Shown here in pieces: positions 9,156-18,135 of a stretch of DNA of 64,000 bases; position 1 is the first letter of the stretch; each line of letters begins with the position of its first letter. The position numbers and the translations under genes were made by a program. The notes under the pieces are model-generated. The model was not told the origin of the DNA and did no database searches. It worked only from the letters and a program-made list of their open reading frames with translations. Origin of the DNA: Dechloromonas sp. TW-R-39-2 (GTDB taxonomy: Bacteria > Pseudomonadota > Gammaproteobacteria > Burkholderiales > Rhodocyclaceae). The stretch spans positions 1,085,001 through 1,149,000 of the forward strand of contig NZ_CP045202.1 in NCBI RefSeq assembly GCF_016864195.1, given 5' to 3'.

Positions 9156-9721
9156 GCGACTGGGCTCCCGGTGGCTGGCTGAGTGGGGTTCGTCACGTTT
9201 ACTCCCCGAATTTCGGAGAGCGGCCTGATTCCGGGGATGTTTCGCTGATTGTCGTGCATAACATCAGCTTGCCCCCGGATCACTTTGGCGGTCCCTGGGT
9301 TGAGCAGTTTTTCACCAATCAGCTTGATCCGCAGGCCCATCCCTATTTTGCTCAAATTGCGCCGTTGCAGGTATCGGCCCATTTTTTTGTCCGACGTGAT
9401 GGAACTGTGATCCAGTTTGTCGGCTGCGACCAGCGAGCCTGGCATGCCGGCCGGTCAACCTGGTCGGGACGGGAGAATTGCAACGATTTCTCCGTTGGTA
9501 TCGAGCTTGAAGGCTCCGATTTTCAGGCGTATCCAGCGGAGCAATACGCTGCGCTCGGCGCGTTGATCGAGGCGTTGCGTCAGCGCTATCCAATTACCGA
9601 GATTGCCGGGCATTGTCACGTAGCCCCGGAGCGGAAAACCGATCCAGGGCCATTCTTTGATTGGGCCGAGCTTGCCCGGCGCTATCCTGATCTGATCTTA
9701 CCGGCTGAAATAAGTTTTTAG
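9152..9721 (+). CDS. ampD: 1,6-anhydro-N-acetylmuramyl-L-alanine amidase AmpD
   Basis: 189-aa cytosolic zinc amidase of peptidoglycan recycling. The zinc ligands are visible as H36 (IVVHN), H154 and D164 (GHCHVAPERKTDPGP), with the catalytic Glu near 118 in GIELEG. The length matches classical AmpD. It overlaps pilR by ATGA. Its last 24 bp overlap the 3' end of the convergent aminotransferase gene. Confidence 0.93.
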   Translation: MSDWAPGGWLSGVRHVYSPNFGERPDSGDVSLIVVHNISLPPDHFGGPWVEQFFTNQLDPQAHPYFAQIAPLQVSAHFFVRRDGTVIQFVGCDQRAWHAGRSTWSGRENCNDFSVGIELEGSDFQAYPAEQYAALGALIEALRQRYPITEIAGHCHVAPERKTDPGPFFDWAELARRYPDLILPAEISF

Positions 9722-10858
9722 ACGCTGCGCTGCTTCAGCAAGTCGTTCGATCTCTGTCGTGTAGGCGAAGCGGATATGCTTCGCCGGTTCGTGCGAACCA
9801 AAATCAAGCCCGGGAGTGGCCGCAACGCCTGCCGTTTCCAGCAGGTCGCGGGCTAGGGCAAAGCTGTCTTCGCATAAGGCGGAACAGTCGCAATACAGAT
9901 AGAACGCACCTTCCGGGCGAGCTGTAATGCGAAAGCCAATGGCTTCCAGCGCCGGGGCGAGAAAGTCGCGGCGCCGGCGGAATTCGGCACGGCGGGTTTC
10001 GAGCAGGGCAATGGTTTCCGGTTCGAATGCAGCCAGTGCGCCGTATTGCGCGGGTGTGGACGGGCAGAGCACCAGGTTCTGCGCCAGTTTTTCGACATCC
10101 CTGACATAAGCTTGGGGAATGACCATCCAGCCCAGTCGCCAGCCGGTCATCTGGAAATATTTCGAAAAACTGTTGATTACCCAGATATCGTCCCCCGCGG
10201 CACAGGCGGTAGGTGCATCGCCTTCATAGGTCAGCCCGTGATAAATCTCGTCCACCAGAAAGTGCCCTTTTTGCTCCCGGCAGACAGCGGCAAGGGCTTC
10301 GATTTCGGAGCGCGTCAACAGGGTGCCGGTCGGGTTGGCCGGTGAGGCGACGAGCAGGCCGCGTGTCGCGGTCGACCAGTGTTTACGGAGCAATTCCGGC
10401 GTCGGCTGGAAATTGTTTTCAGGGCCAACCGGGATATTGCGCGGTCGACCTTCGTAGGCTCGCAAAATATGCCGGTTGCACGGGTAGCCAGGGTCTGTCA
10501 GCAGCCATTCGCTGCCCGGGTCGGCCAGACAGGCAAATGCAAGGTTTAATGCGCCGGATGCGCCATTGGTGACGGCGATTCTGGAGGCTGGCACATCGGC
10601 CCCGTAGCGTTCACGGTAGAAGCCGGAAATCGCTTCGCGCAACTCGGGCAGGCCGAGCGCCTGGGTGTACAGGGTGCGGCCTTGTTCAATCGCAGCCACG
10701 GCGGCGCGGGCAATCGGTTCGGGCGTCGGAAAGTCGGGTTCGCCGACTTCCATGTGAATGATGTCGCGACCTTCGGCTTCCAGTTGTCGAGCCCGGGTCA
10801 GTAGTTCGACCACGTGGAACGGGGAAATGTCGGCCAGGCGTTGGGCTGGGCGGTACAT
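9698..10858 (-). CDS. PLP-dependent aminotransferase, class I
   Basis: 386 aa, fold type I. The PLP lysine is in SFSKYFQMTGWRLGW (about residue 235), with the ASPANPTGT and FLVDEIYHGL segments and a C-terminal arginine (IRFAYT) that holds the substrate carboxylate. It resembles aspartate- or aromatic-type aminotransferases; the substrate cannot be fixed from sequence alone. I used ATG 10858 because GGAGA sits just upstream; a TTG at 10870 overlaps that ribosome binding site. It lies downstream of pckG, separated by a terminator hairpin. Confidence 0.88.
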   Translation of the reverse strand: MYRPAQRLADISPFHVVELLTRARQLEAEGRDIIHMEVGEPDFPTPEPIARAAVAAIEQGRTLYTQALGLPELREAISGFYRERYGADVPASRIAVTNGASGALNLAFACLADPGSEWLLTDPGYPCNRHILRAYEGRPRNIPVGPENNFQPTPELLRKHWSTATRGLLVASPANPTGTLLTRSEIEALAAVCREQKGHFLVDEIYHGLTYEGDAPTACAAGDDIWVINSFSKYFQMTGWRLGWMVIPQAYVRDVEKLAQNLVLCPSTPAQYGALAAFEPETIALLETRRAEFRRRRDFLAPALEAIGFRITARPEGAFYLYCDCSALCEDSFALARDLLETAGVAATPGLDFGSHEPAKHIRFAYTTEIERLAEAAQRLKTYFSR

Positions 10859-10872
10859 GCGATTCTCCAAAA

Positions 10873-10898
10873 CAAACGGCCACCCGCAGGTGGCCGTT
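10873..10898 (-). terminator. Hairpin terminator downstream of pckG
   Basis: Perfect 10-bp stem AACGGCCACC / GGTGGCCGTT (10875-10884 with 10889-10898) with a 4-nt loop. On the minus strand it is followed by a T-rich TGTTTT. It separates pckG from the aminotransferase gene. Confidence 0.65.
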
Positions 10899-10918
10899 AG
10901 CTTAAATCAGGCGTTCAA

Positions 10919-12763
10919 TCAAACTGCGTCTTTGAACAGGGCCATTTCGAACAGCTCGCGCTTGAGGGTGAACTCGCGCGGCAGTTTTTCGCCCATCTTG
11001 TCGAACCATTCCTTGTGGCCAGCCAGCTCGGAGCGCCATGCATCGGCATCGATCGTGGTCAGCGCATCGAATTCACCCTTGGAAATGTTGATGCCGGTCC
11101 AGTCGATGTCCTCAAACTTCGGCATCCAGCCCAGAGCGGTTTCCTTGGCTGCAACGGTGCCCTTGCAACGCTGAACGATCCACTTCAGGACGCGCATGTT
11201 GTCGCCGAAGCCCGGCCACATGAAGTTGCCATCGGCATCCATGCGGAACCAGTTAACACAGAAAATCTTCGGCGTGGCATCGACGGTCTTGCCCATCTTC
11301 AGCCAGTGGTTGAAGTAATCGCCCATGTGGTAGCCGCAGAAGGGCAGCATGGCGAATGGGTCGCGACGCACGACACCCTGCTGGCCGAAAGCGGCAGCCG
11401 TGGTTTCGGAACCGAGCGTGGCGGCCATGTAAACGCCGTAGTTCCAGTTGAAAGCCTGGTACACGAGCGGCACGGTGGTGGCGCGGCGGCCGCCGAAAAT
11501 GAAGGCAGAAATCGGCACACCGGCGGGATCTTCCCAGGCTTCGTCAACCGACGGGCACTGATTGGCCGGAGCGGTGAAGCGGGAGTTGGCGTGGGCGGCC
11601 TTCTTGCCGGCCTTGCCATCTTCCGGCGTCCAGTCATTGCCTTGCCAGTCGATCAGGTGAGCCGGTGCTTCCTTGGTCAGGCCTTCCCACCACACATCGC
11701 CGTCGTCGGTCAGTGCGACGTTGGTGAAGATGATGTTTTCCTTGAGGGTGGCCAAGGCGTTGAAGTTGGTCTTTTCGCTGGTGCCCGGAGCGACGCCGAA
11801 GAAACCGGCTTCCGGGTTGATGGCGTAGAAGCGGGTAACACCATCCTTGTCCTGGCGCGGCTTGATCCAGGCAATGTCGTCGCCGATGGTGGTGATCTTC
11901 CAGCCGTCCAGGGTCTTCGGCGGGATCAGCATGGCGAAGTTGGTCTTGCCGCAGGCCGACGGGAAGGCGGCAGCGACGTAGGACTTTTCTCCTTCCGGCG
12001 ATTCGACGCCGAGGATCAGCATGTGTTCGGCCAGCCAGCCTTGTTCGCGTGCCATGTTGGAGGCGATGCGCAGGGCGAAGCACTTCTTGCCGAGTAGGGC
12101 GTTGCCGCCGTAGCCGGAACCGTAGGACCAGATTTCGCGGGTTTCCGGGTAGTGCACGATGTATTTGACGGTCGGGTTGCACGGCCACTTGCTGTCTTGC
12201 TGGCCCGGCTCAAGCGGGGCGCCGACAGTGTGGATGCAGGGCACGAATTCGCCATCGGTACCGAGCACGTCGAAAACGGCCTTGCCCATGCGGGTCATCG
12301 TGCGCATGTTGGTGACGACGTAGGCGGAGTCGGTGATTTCGAAACCGATGTGGGCGATCGGCGAACCGAGCGGGCCCATCGAGAACGGGATGACGTACAT
12401 CGTACGGCCCTTCATGCAGCCCTTGAACAGACCGTTCAGGGTTTCGCGCATGACGGCAGGCTCTTCCCAGTTATTGGTCGGGCCGGCGTCTTCTTTCTTG
12501 GCGGAGCAGATGTAAGTGCGGTCTTCGACACGGGCGACGTCGGACGGATCGGAGAAAGCCAGGTAGGAATTCGGGCGCTTGGCTTCGTTGAGCTTGATCA
12601 GGGTGCCGGCCTCTACCATTTCGGCACACAGGCGGTCATACTCTTCCTGCGATCCATCGGCCCAGTGAATACGGTCAGGCTGGGTCAGTGCAGCAATGTC
12701 TGCAACCCATTTCTTCAGGGCTTCATGTTTGACGTAGTCAGGTGCATTCAGCGGTGCGGTCAT
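10919..12763 (-). CDS. pckG: Phosphoenolpyruvate carboxykinase (GTP)
   Basis: 614 aa. Catalyses oxaloacetate + GTP to PEP + CO2 + GDP. The kinase P-loop [12 protein letters not shown] carries the active-site cysteine of GTP-type enzymes, and the mobile region [13 protein letters not shown] is present, as is the [10 protein letters not shown] segment. Start ATG 12763 gives [11 protein letters not shown], with a purine-rich AGAGAGA upstream; the open frame extends 14 codons further without a ribosome binding site. It is divergent from maeB across about 244 bp, so PEP/oxaloacetate and malate/pyruvate conversion are placed back to back. Confidence 0.95.
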   Translation of the reverse strand: MTAPLNAPDYVKHEALKKWVADIAALTQPDRIHWADGSQEEYDRLCAEMVEAGTLIKLNEAKRPNSYLAFSDPSDVARVEDRTYICSAKKEDAGPTNNWEEPAVMRETLNGLFKGCMKGRTMYVIPFSMGPLGSPIAHIGFEITDSAYVVTNMRTMTRMGKAVFDVLGTDGEFVPCIHTVGAPLEPGQQDSKWPCNPTVKYIVHYPETREIWSYGSGYGGNALLGKKCFALRIASNMAREQGWLAEHMLILGVESPEGEKSYVAAAFPSACGKTNFAMLIPPKTLDGWKITTIGDDIAWIKPRQDKDGVTRFYAINPEAGFFGVAPGTSEKTNFNALATLKENIIFTNVALTDDGDVWWEGLTKEAPAHLIDWQGNDWTPEDGKAGKKAAHANSRFTAPANQCPSVDEAWEDPAGVPISAFIFGGRRATTVPLVYQAFNWNYGVYMAATLGSETTAAAFGQQGVVRRDPFAMLPFCGYHMGDYFNHWLKMGKTVDATPKIFCVNWFRMDADGNFMWPGFGDNMRVLKWIVQRCKGTVAAKETALGWMPKFEDIDWTGINISKGEFDALTTIDADAWRSELAGHKEWFDKMGEKLPREFTLKRELFEMALFKDAV

Positions 12764-12900
12764 GGCGGTGTCTCTCTCTAAGTTACTGAAATAGCTAAGT
12801 TTCACGCCAGTCGCCGGGAGCTGCCACCAAGACTTAGAGCGGCGAGGGGCCGTCGGCTGGGAAGCCCGTAATTATGCATCAAGTCAGGGTAAACATCTAC

Positions 12901-12929
12901 TTGACTTTACACTTCTAAGTGATATCCGG
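12901..12929 (+). promoter_or_regulatory. Candidate maeB promoter with an internal inverted repeat
   Basis: TTGACT (12901-12906), a 17-bp spacer and TATCCG (12924-12929). The spacer contains a perfect inverted repeat CACTT-CT-AAGTG (12910-12921), positioned where a repressor would block polymerase. The -10 is weak; this is an inference by eye. Confidence 0.35.
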
Positions 12930-13007
12930 GGGTGGAAATGGCAAAAAGGCATGATATTATGTTCCGCGATTCGAAATCACGTTTCACAATATAAAACGGA
13001 GGTAGAC

Positions 13008-15287
13008 ATGGATCCTAGGCAACTGCGCGAAGCCGCGCTTTACTATCATCGCCACCCGAAGCCGGGCAAGATTGCGGTGACACCCATCAAGCAGCTCACC
13101 AACCAGTACGATTTGTCGATGGCCTATTCGCCGGGCGTGGCCTTCGCTTGCGAAGAAATCGTCGCTGATCCGGCCGAAGTCAGCACCCTGACTTCGCGTG
13201 CCAATCTGGTCGGTGTGATTACCAACGGGACGGCCGTTCTTGGTCTCGGCGCCATCGGGCCGCTGGCGGCCAAGCCGGTCATGGAAGGCAAGGGCGTTCT
13301 GTTCAAAAAATTTGCCAATATCGATGTGTTCGATCTGGAAATCGACGAGCGCGACCCGGACAAGCTGATCGACACGATTGCCTCGCTTGAGCCGACTTTT
13401 GGCGGGATCAACCTTGAGGATATCAAGGCGCCAGAGTGTTTCTATATCGAGAAAAAACTGCGGGAACGGATGAAAATCCCCGTGTTCCACGATGATCAGC
13501 ATGGCACGGCCATCGTTGTCGGTGCTGCGGTTCTGAATGGCCTGCACCTGATCGGAAAAGATCTTTCCAAAGTAAAAATCGTGACCTCAGGGGCGGGCGC
13601 TGCCGCGCTTGCCTGTCTTGATTTGTTGGTCATGCTCGGTGCGCCAATTGAAAATATCTGGGTGACCGATATCAAGGGCCTGGTATACGAAGGTCGCGTC
13701 GAAGAAATGGACGAGATCAAGGCGCGTTACGCCAAGGTGACCGATCAGCGTTCGCTGGGTGAAGCAATTGCCGATGCCGATGTGTTCCTCGGCCTGTCTG
13801 CCGGTGGCGTACTCAAGGGCGAGATGGTTGCCAAAATGGCGGCCAATCCGCTGATTCTCGCCCTGGCCAATCCTACGCCGGAGATCATGCCGGCCGAAGT
13901 GACCAAGGTGCGCAGCGATGCCATCATTTGCACCGGTCGCTCCGACTATCCGAATCAGGTCAACAACGTTCTCTGTTTCCCGTTCATTTTCCGCGGTGCT
14001 TTGGATGTCGGTGCGACGACGATCACCGAAGAAATGAAAATGGCCGCGGTGAAAGCTATTGCCGAGTTGGCCCGGGCTGAGCAATCGGAAGTGGTAGCTT
14101 CGGCTTACGGAGAAAAAGTTTCTGCTTTTGGTCCTGAATACCTGATTCCAAAACCGTTTGACCCGCGCTTGATCGTCAAGATCGCGCCGGCTGTCGCCAA
14201 GGCAGGGATGGACTCCGGTGTGGCAACTCGTCCGATCAAGGATTGGGATGCCTACATCCAGGGCTTGAACGAATTTGTGTACCACTCCGGCATGATCATG
14301 AAGCCGGTTTTCTCCCAGGCCAAGATGGCGCCCAAGCGCATTGTCTTTGCCGAAGGTGAAGATGAGCGCGTGCTGCGTGCGGTTCAGGTGGTTCGTGATG
14401 AAGGCATTGCCTGGCCCGTGCTGATCGGTCGTCACGCCGAAATCAATCGCCGGATCGAAGTGGCGGGGCTGCGGATTCGCGAGGGTGAGGACTTCGAAGT
14501 CGTTCATTCGGAAAACTGTGCGTTCTTCGATGAGCATTATGAGGAGTTCTGGAAAACCTATCACGGCTTGATGGAGCGTAAAGGTGTCTCTCCGGACTAT
14601 GCGCGTCGTGAGGTTCGTCGGCGCAATACTTTGTACGGTGCCTTGATGGTTCACCTTGGCTATGCCGATGGCTTGATTTGCGGGACTTTCGGGCGCCACG
14701 AAACGCACCGTGAGTATGTGCAGAGCGTCATCGGTACGCGGGGTGATCTGGATCGCTACTACGCCATGAATTTGCTGATGTTGCCTGGGCGTACCGTATT
14801 CATCGGCGATACCTACGTCAATTACGACCCGACGGCCGAGCATCTGACCGACATGGCCTTGCTGGCCGCAGAGGAAATCCGCAATTTCGGTATTCAGCCG
14901 AAGGTTGCATTGTTGTCGCACTCAACATTTGGTACCGAAGATACGCCGACCTCGGTCAAGATGCGTGATGTCCTGGCGCAGTTGCAGCAACGGGCTCCCG
15001 AACTTGAAGTAGAGGGTGAAATGCACGGCGATGCGGCGCTGGATGAAGAAATTCGTCTTGCCGCCTTCCCGAACTCCCGGCTCAAGGGGCAGGCCAATCT
15101 GCTGGTCATGCCGACACTGGATGCAGCGAATATTTCGTTCAACCTGCTCAAAGTGGCGGCGGGCGACAACCTGACCGTTGGTCCGATCCTGCTCGGGGCG
15201 GCGAAGCCGGTCAACATCCTGACGCCAACGGCAACGGTTCGTCGCATCGTCAATATGACAGCGCTTACAGTGGTTGATGCTGTATAA
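13008..15287 (+). CDS. maeB: NADP-dependent malic enzyme, MaeB type (malic domain + phosphotransacetylase-like domain)
   Basis: 759 aa. Residues about 1-430 form the malic enzyme: the YSPGVAF catalytic segment, the [12 protein letters not shown] metal/substrate site and [12 protein letters not shown] as the NADP fold. Residues about 440-759 form a PTA-like domain ([16 protein letters not shown], near-C-terminal [11 protein letters not shown]), usually a regulatory module responding to acetyl-CoA. It converts malate to pyruvate with CO2 and NADPH. The start is ATG 13008 with GGAGG five bases upstream; an upstream in-frame ATG at 12951 has no such site. Confidence 0.95.
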   Translation: MDPRQLREAALYYHRHPKPGKIAVTPIKQLTNQYDLSMAYSPGVAFACEEIVADPAEVSTLTSRANLVGVITNGTAVLGLGAIGPLAAKPVMEGKGVLFKKFANIDVFDLEIDERDPDKLIDTIASLEPTFGGINLEDIKAPECFYIEKKLRERMKIPVFHDDQHGTAIVVGAAVLNGLHLIGKDLSKVKIVTSGAGAAALACLDLLVMLGAPIENIWVTDIKGLVYEGRVEEMDEIKARYAKVTDQRSLGEAIADADVFLGLSAGGVLKGEMVAKMAANPLILALANPTPEIMPAEVTKVRSDAIICTGRSDYPNQVNNVLCFPFIFRGALDVGATTITEEMKMAAVKAIAELARAEQSEVVASAYGEKVSAFGPEYLIPKPFDPRLIVKIAPAVAKAGMDSGVATRPIKDWDAYIQGLNEFVYHSGMIMKPVFSQAKMAPKRIVFAEGEDERVLRAVQVVRDEGIAWPVLIGRHAEINRRIEVAGLRIREGEDFEVVHSENCAFFDEHYEEFWKTYHGLMERKGVSPDYARREVRRRNTLYGALMVHLGYADGLICGTFGRHETHREYVQSVIGTRGDLDRYYAMNLLMLPGRTVFIGDTYVNYDPTAEHLTDMALLAAEEIRNFGIQPKVALLSHSTFGTEDTPTSVKMRDVLAQLQQRAPELEVEGEMHGDAALDEEIRLAAFPNSRLKGQANLLVMPTLDAANISFNLLKVAAGDNLTVGPILLGAAKPVNILTPTATVRRIVNMTALTVVDAV

Positions 15288-15326
15288 ATTGTTGCTTTAA
15301 GTTGTTGTTGTATCTGCTTATTTTTA

Positions 15327-15354
15327 TTGAAAATTCACACTCTCCTGCTAAACT
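15327..15354 (+). promoter_or_regulatory. Candidate sigma-70 promoter of pbpG
   Basis: TTGAAA (15327-15332), a 16-bp spacer and TAAACT (15349-15354), about 35 bp before the pbpG start, in the 103-bp gap after maeB. No terminator was seen in that gap. Confidence 0.4.
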
Positions 15355-15390
15355 GGGCTAAAATTTCCCGGTATTGGCAGGAGATCGTGA

Positions 15391-16500
15391 ATGAAGCAAA
15401 AACTGAAGGTTGCCCTACTCTTGGGCGCCCTGTTGTCCTTCGGGGTTAATACCTCGCTGCTGGCGTCCAGCACCGCCAAAAATGCGCATGCGCCGACCAA
15501 AAAGGTTGCGGCATCTGCTGGCAAGAAAACGACTGTTGCCGCCAAGCCATCATCCAGGCTGGCCGCCAAGAGTTCTCATGGCAAAACGACACATAAAGTA
15601 GCGGCGGCTCCTGTGCGGCCTGCGGCCTCTTCTGGTAAGTCTGTTGCGGCTAAATCCGGGAAGAAAACCGTTCATGCCGCGTACGATGCACCTAAAAAGC
15701 CGGTGCGCCGTGTCTCGATGGCCGATATCGACCCTGGTCGCCTGGCTCTTTATTCCTCATCGGCTCTGGTGATTGATCAGAGCACCGGGCATGCCGTGCT
15801 GGAAAAGCAGCCGGATGCCGTGGTTCCAATCGCTTCGATTTCGAAGCTGATGACCGCCATGGTCGTGCTTGATGCCAAGCTAGACTTGCAGGAAGTCATT
15901 TCGATTGGCGAGGAAGATGTCGATAGCTTGAAGGGTACGCGTTCGCGCTTGCCGGTCGGCACCACGATGACGCGCGAAACCGCCATGCTGCTGGCGCTGA
16001 TGTCCTCAGAGAATCGTGCTGCACATACGCTGGGGCGCCATTATCCCGGCGGCCTGCGGGCATTTGTGACGGCGATGAACAAGAAGGCGCAAGCTTTGGG
16101 TATGTACAACTCGCGTTTTGAAGAGCCGACCGGGTTGTCGAGCAACAATGTATCAACCGCCCATGACCTGGCTCGCATGGTGACCGCTGCGGCGCGTTAT
16201 CCGGAAATTCGTAGTTATTCGACGACTGCTGAAGCCAAGGTGGAATTGAATGGCCGGGTTCATAACTTCGGAACGACCAATCCGCTGGTGCGCAGCGATA
16301 GCTGGGAAATCGGGGTGTCGAAAACCGGCTATATCTCCGAAGCCGGGCGTTGCTTGGTCATGCAGGCGCGCGTGGCTGACAAGCCGGTCGTGATCGTGCT
16401 GCTTGACTCGGCTGGCAAGATGACCCGGGTTGGGGATGCGAATCGGATCAAGCGCTGGATGGAAAGTGCCAGCCTGAGCAGCGAGCGTCGCCGCGTTTGA
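15391..16500 (+). CDS. pbpG: D-alanyl-D-alanine endopeptidase, PBP7/8 type (S11 peptidase)
   Basis: 369 aa. An N-terminal signal sequence (KQKLKVALLLGALLSFG) is followed by an unusual Ala/Lys/Ser-rich linker of about 75 residues. The low-molecular-weight penicillin-binding domain follows: SxxK motif SISK near 148-151, SEN motif in LMSSENRA, and KTG in VSKTGYISEAG. The family cleaves D-Ala-meso-DAP crosslinks in the periplasm. The basic linker may let it span or bind the wall; that is inference. The last bases lead into a terminator shared with the convergent IclR gene. Confidence 0.9.
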   Translation: MKQKLKVALLLGALLSFGVNTSLLASSTAKNAHAPTKKVAASAGKKTTVAAKPSSRLAAKSSHGKTTHKVAAAPVRPAASSGKSVAAKSGKKTVHAAYDAPKKPVRRVSMADIDPGRLALYSSSALVIDQSTGHAVLEKQPDAVVPIASISKLMTAMVVLDAKLDLQEVISIGEEDVDSLKGTRSRLPVGTTMTRETAMLLALMSSENRAAHTLGRHYPGGLRAFVTAMNKKAQALGMYNSRFEEPTGLSSNNVSTAHDLARMVTAAARYPEIRSYSTTAEAKVELNGRVHNFGTTNPLVRSDSWEIGVSKTGYISEAGRCLVMQARVADKPVVIVLLDSAGKMTRVGDANRIKRWMESASLSSERRRV

Positions 16501-16521
16501 TCGGGTGACTGTGCGTTTGCG

Positions 16522-16553
16522 AAATAAGGCCGCTGTTTGCGGCCTTATTTTTT
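16522..16553 (+). terminator. Terminator between pbpG and the convergent iclR-type gene
   Basis: Perfect 12-bp stem AAATAAGGCCGC / GCGGCCTTATTT (16522-16533 with 16539-16550), loop TGTTT, then further T residues on the plus strand. It overlaps the last bases of the IclR gene and may act in both directions. Confidence 0.8.
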
Positions 16554-17333
16554 GGGGCCGAGATAGCCGAGCGCATGCGAGACCGCATCCGCTGTTTGTT
16601 TGATCTTGGCAACCCATTCCGGATCGTGACGATCCGCAGGAGCGGAGACCGACAGCGCTGCGACAATATTGCCTTCATCGTCGCGAATCGGCGCGGCCAG
16701 GCACTTCAAGCCGATTTCAGCCTCTTCATCATCGTAGGCAATATCGTGGCGGCGAACTTTATCAAGCTCTTTTTCCAGGGCGGCCAGCGTGGTCAGCGAG
16801 TGTGGCGTCTTGCCCGGCAGGCCGGTCCGTTTCGCGTAGTCGCGTATTTTTTGTGGATTGTCGGCCGCCAGGAAGAGTTTGCCGAGCGACGTCAGGTGCA
16901 AGGGGGCTCGCCCACCGACGAGATAAACGACACGAACCAGCGAACGACCGGATGAGGTGCGTTCAAGGTAGACGATTTCATCGTCGTGGCGGGCGCCAAG
17001 ATTGATCGCTTCGCCGATCGACTCGTGCAGTTCCTGCATGAACGGGAGCGCGACTTCGCGAAGATTGATGCGCGATTTGACAATCGCGCCAAGCTCCAGA
17101 AGACGGATGCCCAGTCGATAGGTGCCGGCATCTTGACGTTCGACAAAGCGCGCATTGCACATTGCTGCGAGAATGCGGTGTGCGGTCGATGGATGCAGGT
17201 CGGTCGCGCCAGCCAGTTGTTTCAGGCTGGTTGCTTCGGGGGCGTCAGCGAGCGCGTCGAGCAGCGACATCATGCGTTCGATGACCTGGATTGAGCCGGG
17301 AGTTTTTGCAGACCCGTTGGCAGCTTCTGACAA
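16545..17333 (-). CDS. IclR-family transcriptional regulator
   Basis: 262 aa. The N-terminal winged helix-turn-helix covers about 15-75 (SLKQLAGATDLHPSTAHRIL). The C-terminal IclR effector domain includes APLHLTSLGKLFLA and AALSVSAPADR. The start is TTG 17333 with AAGGA seven bases upstream. It is divergent from the lut operon across 70 bp, so local control of that operon by a small organic acid is the natural inference. The effector is unknown. Confidence 0.88.
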   Translation of the reverse strand: MSEAANGSAKTPGSIQVIERMMSLLDALADAPEATSLKQLAGATDLHPSTAHRILAAMCNARFVERQDAGTYRLGIRLLELGAIVKSRINLREVALPFMQELHESIGEAINLGARHDDEIVYLERTSSGRSLVRVVYLVGGRAPLHLTSLGKLFLAADNPQKIRDYAKRTGLPGKTPHSLTTLAALEKELDKVRRHDIAYDDEEAEIGLKCLAAPIRDDEGNIVAALSVSAPADRHDPEWVAKIKQTADAVSHALGYLGPKK

Positions 17334-17403
17334 CTGGATTCCTTTATTGGTGCTGTTTGAGTAGCATTAGCCACTTTATTTTCTTGTGCGCCGCAATATT
17401 AGC

Positions 17404-18135
17404 ATGCGCTTAGCTCTGTACGTTACCTGCCTGGTGGACCTGATGCGACCCTCGGTCGGCTTTGCGACCCTGCGTCTGCTTGAGTCTGCCGGTTGCGAAG
17501 TGGTTATCCCCGAGGGGCAGACTTGCTGCGGTCAACCGGCCTGGAGTGCTGGAAATCGCAAGCTGGCTGTCGATCTGGCGAAGAAGGCGATTGCCGAACT
17601 TGAAGCTTACGACTATGTCGTGATTCCCTCGGGTTCGTGTACCGATCAAATTCGCAACGTCTATCCGCCCTTGCTGGCCGATGACCCGGCCTGGGCGGCG
17701 CGTGCGTCGGCTGTCGCCGGTCGAACGTACGAGTTGACCAGCTTTCTGGTCGATGTGCTGAAGCAGGAGGATAGTCTGGCCTCGCATTTTTCGGGCAGCG
17801 TGACTTACCACGACTCATGCAAGGGACTGCGTTCGCTGGGCATCAAGCAGCAACCACGGACCTTGTTGATGAAAGTGGCCGGAGCCGAGCTCAAGGAAAT
17901 GTCCGATTGCGAAGAATGCTGCGGCTTTGGCGGCGCATTCTCGGTCAAGTTCGGCGATGTTTCGACCCGTATCGTCGATCGTAAATGCGATTCGATTGCG
18001 GCGGCCGGAGCGGAGGTTGTGGCCGGCGGCGATCTGGGCTGCCTGATGAATATCGAAGGGCGTTTGCGTCGTCGCGGCGATGAAACGACGCGGGTTTTGC
18101 ATATTGCTGAAATCCTTGCCGGGGGCGGTGATTGA
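17404..18135 (+). CDS. lutA: LutA/YkgE-type (Fe-S)-binding subunit of a lactate-oxidising complex
   Basis: 243 aa. The protein begins MRLALYVTCLVDLMRP, as LutA does. Two cysteine-rich CCG modules are visible: TCCGQPAW near residues 41-48 and CEECCGFGGAF near 160. DSCKGLR lies between them. In this family LutA works with LutB and LutC to oxidise L-lactate to pyruvate. ATG 17404 is preferred over the upstream GTG 17386 because it matches the family N-terminus. TGA overlaps the lutB ATG. Confidence 0.88.
   Translation: MRLALYVTCLVDLMRPSVGFATLRLLESAGCEVVIPEGQTCCGQPAWSAGNRKLAVDLAKKAIAELEAYDYVVIPSGSCTDQIRNVYPPLLADDPAWAARASAVAGRTYELTSFLVDVLKQEDSLASHFSGSVTYHDSCKGLRSLGIKQQPRTLLMKVAGAELKEMSDCEECCGFGGAFSVKFGDVSTRIVDRKCDSIAAAGAEVVAGGDLGCLMNIEGRLRRRGDETTRVLHIAEILAGGGD

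Noticed and set aside
11015..12097. 360-codon plus-strand open frame opposite pckG
   Set aside because: Antisense shadow of a clear PEP carboxykinase gene, with no ribosome binding site and no family features.
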